DNA of 64,000 nt from Pseudomonadota bacterium (GTDB lineage: Bacteria; Pseudomonadota; Gammaproteobacteria; Burkholderiales; Casimicrobiaceae): NCBI GenBank assembly GCA_018241745.1, contig JAFEDG010000150.1, positions 46,073 through 110,072 of the forward strand, read 5' to 3'. The notes below the pieces were generated by a model. That model ran no database searches and was not told the origin of the DNA. It saw only the letters and a list, made by a program, of their open reading frames with translations. Below, piece by piece: positions 63,200 through 64,000 of this stretch. How positions within the stretch are numbered: the first letter of the stretch is position 1; every line of letters begins with the position of its first letter. Made by a program: the position numbers and the translations under genes.

Positions 63200-63739
63200 C
63201 TAGCGCGCCGGCGCGACGTAGTCGCCGCTCTTGCCGCCGCGCTTGGCGACGAGCTGCACGCCGGCGATCGCCATCCCACGATCGACGGCCTTGCACATGT
63301 CGTAGATCGTCAGCAAGCCCACGCTCACGGCCGTCAGCGCCTCCATCTCGACACCGGTCGGGCCCACGGTCTCGCACGTGACCGTCAGCGTGATCGCCGC
63401 ATTCGCCCCGTCGACGTCGAAATCCGCGTTGACGCGCGTCAGCGCGAGCGGATGGCACAGCGGGATCAGGTCGGACGTGCGCTTCGACGCCTGGATCGCC
63501 GCGATGCGCGCGATACCGAGCACGTCGCCCTTCTTGGCACGCCCGTCGACGATCATCGCGAGCGTCGCCGGCTGCATCGTGATGCGCCCCGCCGCGACGG
63601 CGACGCGATGCGTCGCCGCCTTGGCGCCGACGTCGACCATCTGCGCCCGGCCGGCGGCGTCGAAGTGGGTAAAATGCGCGTCGTCCGCTCCTGCGGCCGG
63701 AGCGGTGCGCGCGCGGCGTGGACGAGTCGTGGTCGGCAC
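63200..63739 (-). CDS. moaC: Cyclic pyranopterin monophosphate synthase (molybdopterin biosynthesis)
   Basis: 179 aa. Motifs are [33 protein letters not shown] and [10 protein letters not shown], with the catalytic Lys residues. The start is uncertain: GTG at 63739 is used, TTG at 63763 is also open, and the N-terminal 20 residues are unusual for MoaC. It is convergent with manD, 7 bases apart. Confidence 0.92.
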   Translation of the reverse strand: MPTTTRPRRARTAPAAGADDAHFTHFDAAGRAQMVDVGAKAATHRVAVAAGRITMQPATLAMIVDGRAKKGDVLGIARIAAIQASKRTSDLIPLCHPLALTRVNADFDVDGANAAITLTVTCETVGPTGVEMEALTAVSVGLLTIYDMCKAVDRGMAIAGVQLVAKRGGKSGDYVAPAR

Positions 63740-63817
63740 CGGAGCGAGGGGCCGGCGAACCAATCGCGACCCCGGGGCATCTTAGCATCGGACCTTCTCG
63801 CAGGACGGCGAAGCACG

Positions 63818-64000
63818 GTGGCATTCAGGATCGACGAACCCGGCAGGCCGCGCGGCAGCGTGGCACGGACGTGCGTTGTCGCCGCCGTCGCGGTGTCGCT
63901 CGCGCTCGCACCGGTTGCGCCGGCGCTTGCGCAGGCCGCGCAAGGTACGGCGCCCGCCAATGCGCCCGGCCCCGGCGCACCGGGCACGCCGCCTTCCGTG
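63818..64000 (+). CDS. N-terminal part of a secreted protein
   Basis: 61 codons from GTG 63818 to the window edge without a stop. The signal peptide is clear: basic start, hydrophobic core (VVAAVAVSLALAPVAPA), cut near ALA-QAAQ. A Pro/Gly/Ala-rich segment follows. In related bacteria a secreted M48 metalloprotease often sits at this place next to moaC, but nothing in the visible part proves it. Confidence 0.6.
   Translation, partial: MAFRIDEPGRPRGSVARTCVVAAVAVSLALAPVAPALAQAAQGTAPANAPGPGAPGTPPSV

Overview
The window looks like a chromosomal segment of a high-GC Gram-negative bacterium, most likely a betaproteobacterium. The evidence is the rpsF-priB-rpsR-rplI gene order, a complete lipid A aminoarabinose (arn) operon, a DUF4124 protein, cysS and dnaB of bacterial type, and a codon usage with strong G/C third positions throughout. 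Coding density is very high and many neighbours overlap by 4 bases (ATGA, GTGA, TTGA). I see no tRNA, rRNA, CRISPR array, phage or insertion sequence.

Layout, left half. 116-7592 (minus): a dipeptide/oligopeptide ABC importer operon (dppA-B-C-D-[GT41]-F) carrying an O-GlcNAc-transferase-like TPR protein between its two ATPase genes. 7726-15005 (minus): acyl-CoA ligase, an active-site-degenerate crotonase and a complete branched-chain-type (liv) importer. 15161-18590: cobalamin adenosyltransferase, then two very long palindromes, then an FAH-family hydrolase coupled to cysS. 18747-25987 (plus): arnT, a small flippase, arnB, arnC, arnA split into two genes, and arnD, followed by bcp and a PIN-PhoH ATPase. 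28193-31384: a second polyprenyl-glycosyltransfer cassette (GtrB/ArnC-like GT2, a GT-C-like membrane protein, a small DMT protein), then small transporters, a cupin and a methyltransferase. 33464-37825: an iron-type ABC importer with a two-domain permease.

Layout, right half. 38776-44124 (minus): rpsF, priB, rpsR, rplI, a Tat-exported DODA-type dioxygenase and dnaB. DnaB is interrupted by a full-length 420-residue intein with a LAGLIDADG endonuclease. 44502-48604 (plus): a membrane-anchored trypsin-like protease, MoxR ATPase, DUF58 and VWA proteins. 48639-53832: cell-envelope and housekeeping genes. 53905-63192: a glucuronate regulon. UxaC, UxuB and ManD form the path D-glucuronate to fructuronate to mannonate to 2-keto-3-deoxygluconate. 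The first two lie in one operon with a PotABCD-type ABC importer and a GntR regulator, and manD is divergent across a compact double promoter with a repeated operator-like motif. moaC and the start of a secreted protein close the window.

Main unusual points: the GT41 gene inside the peptide-transport operon; the DnaB intein; a family of very long palindromes that begin at stop codons, two of which share their apical loop while having different but self-complementary arms; GC-rich hairpins placed directly after solute-binding-protein genes; and the second polyprenyl-sugar cassette.
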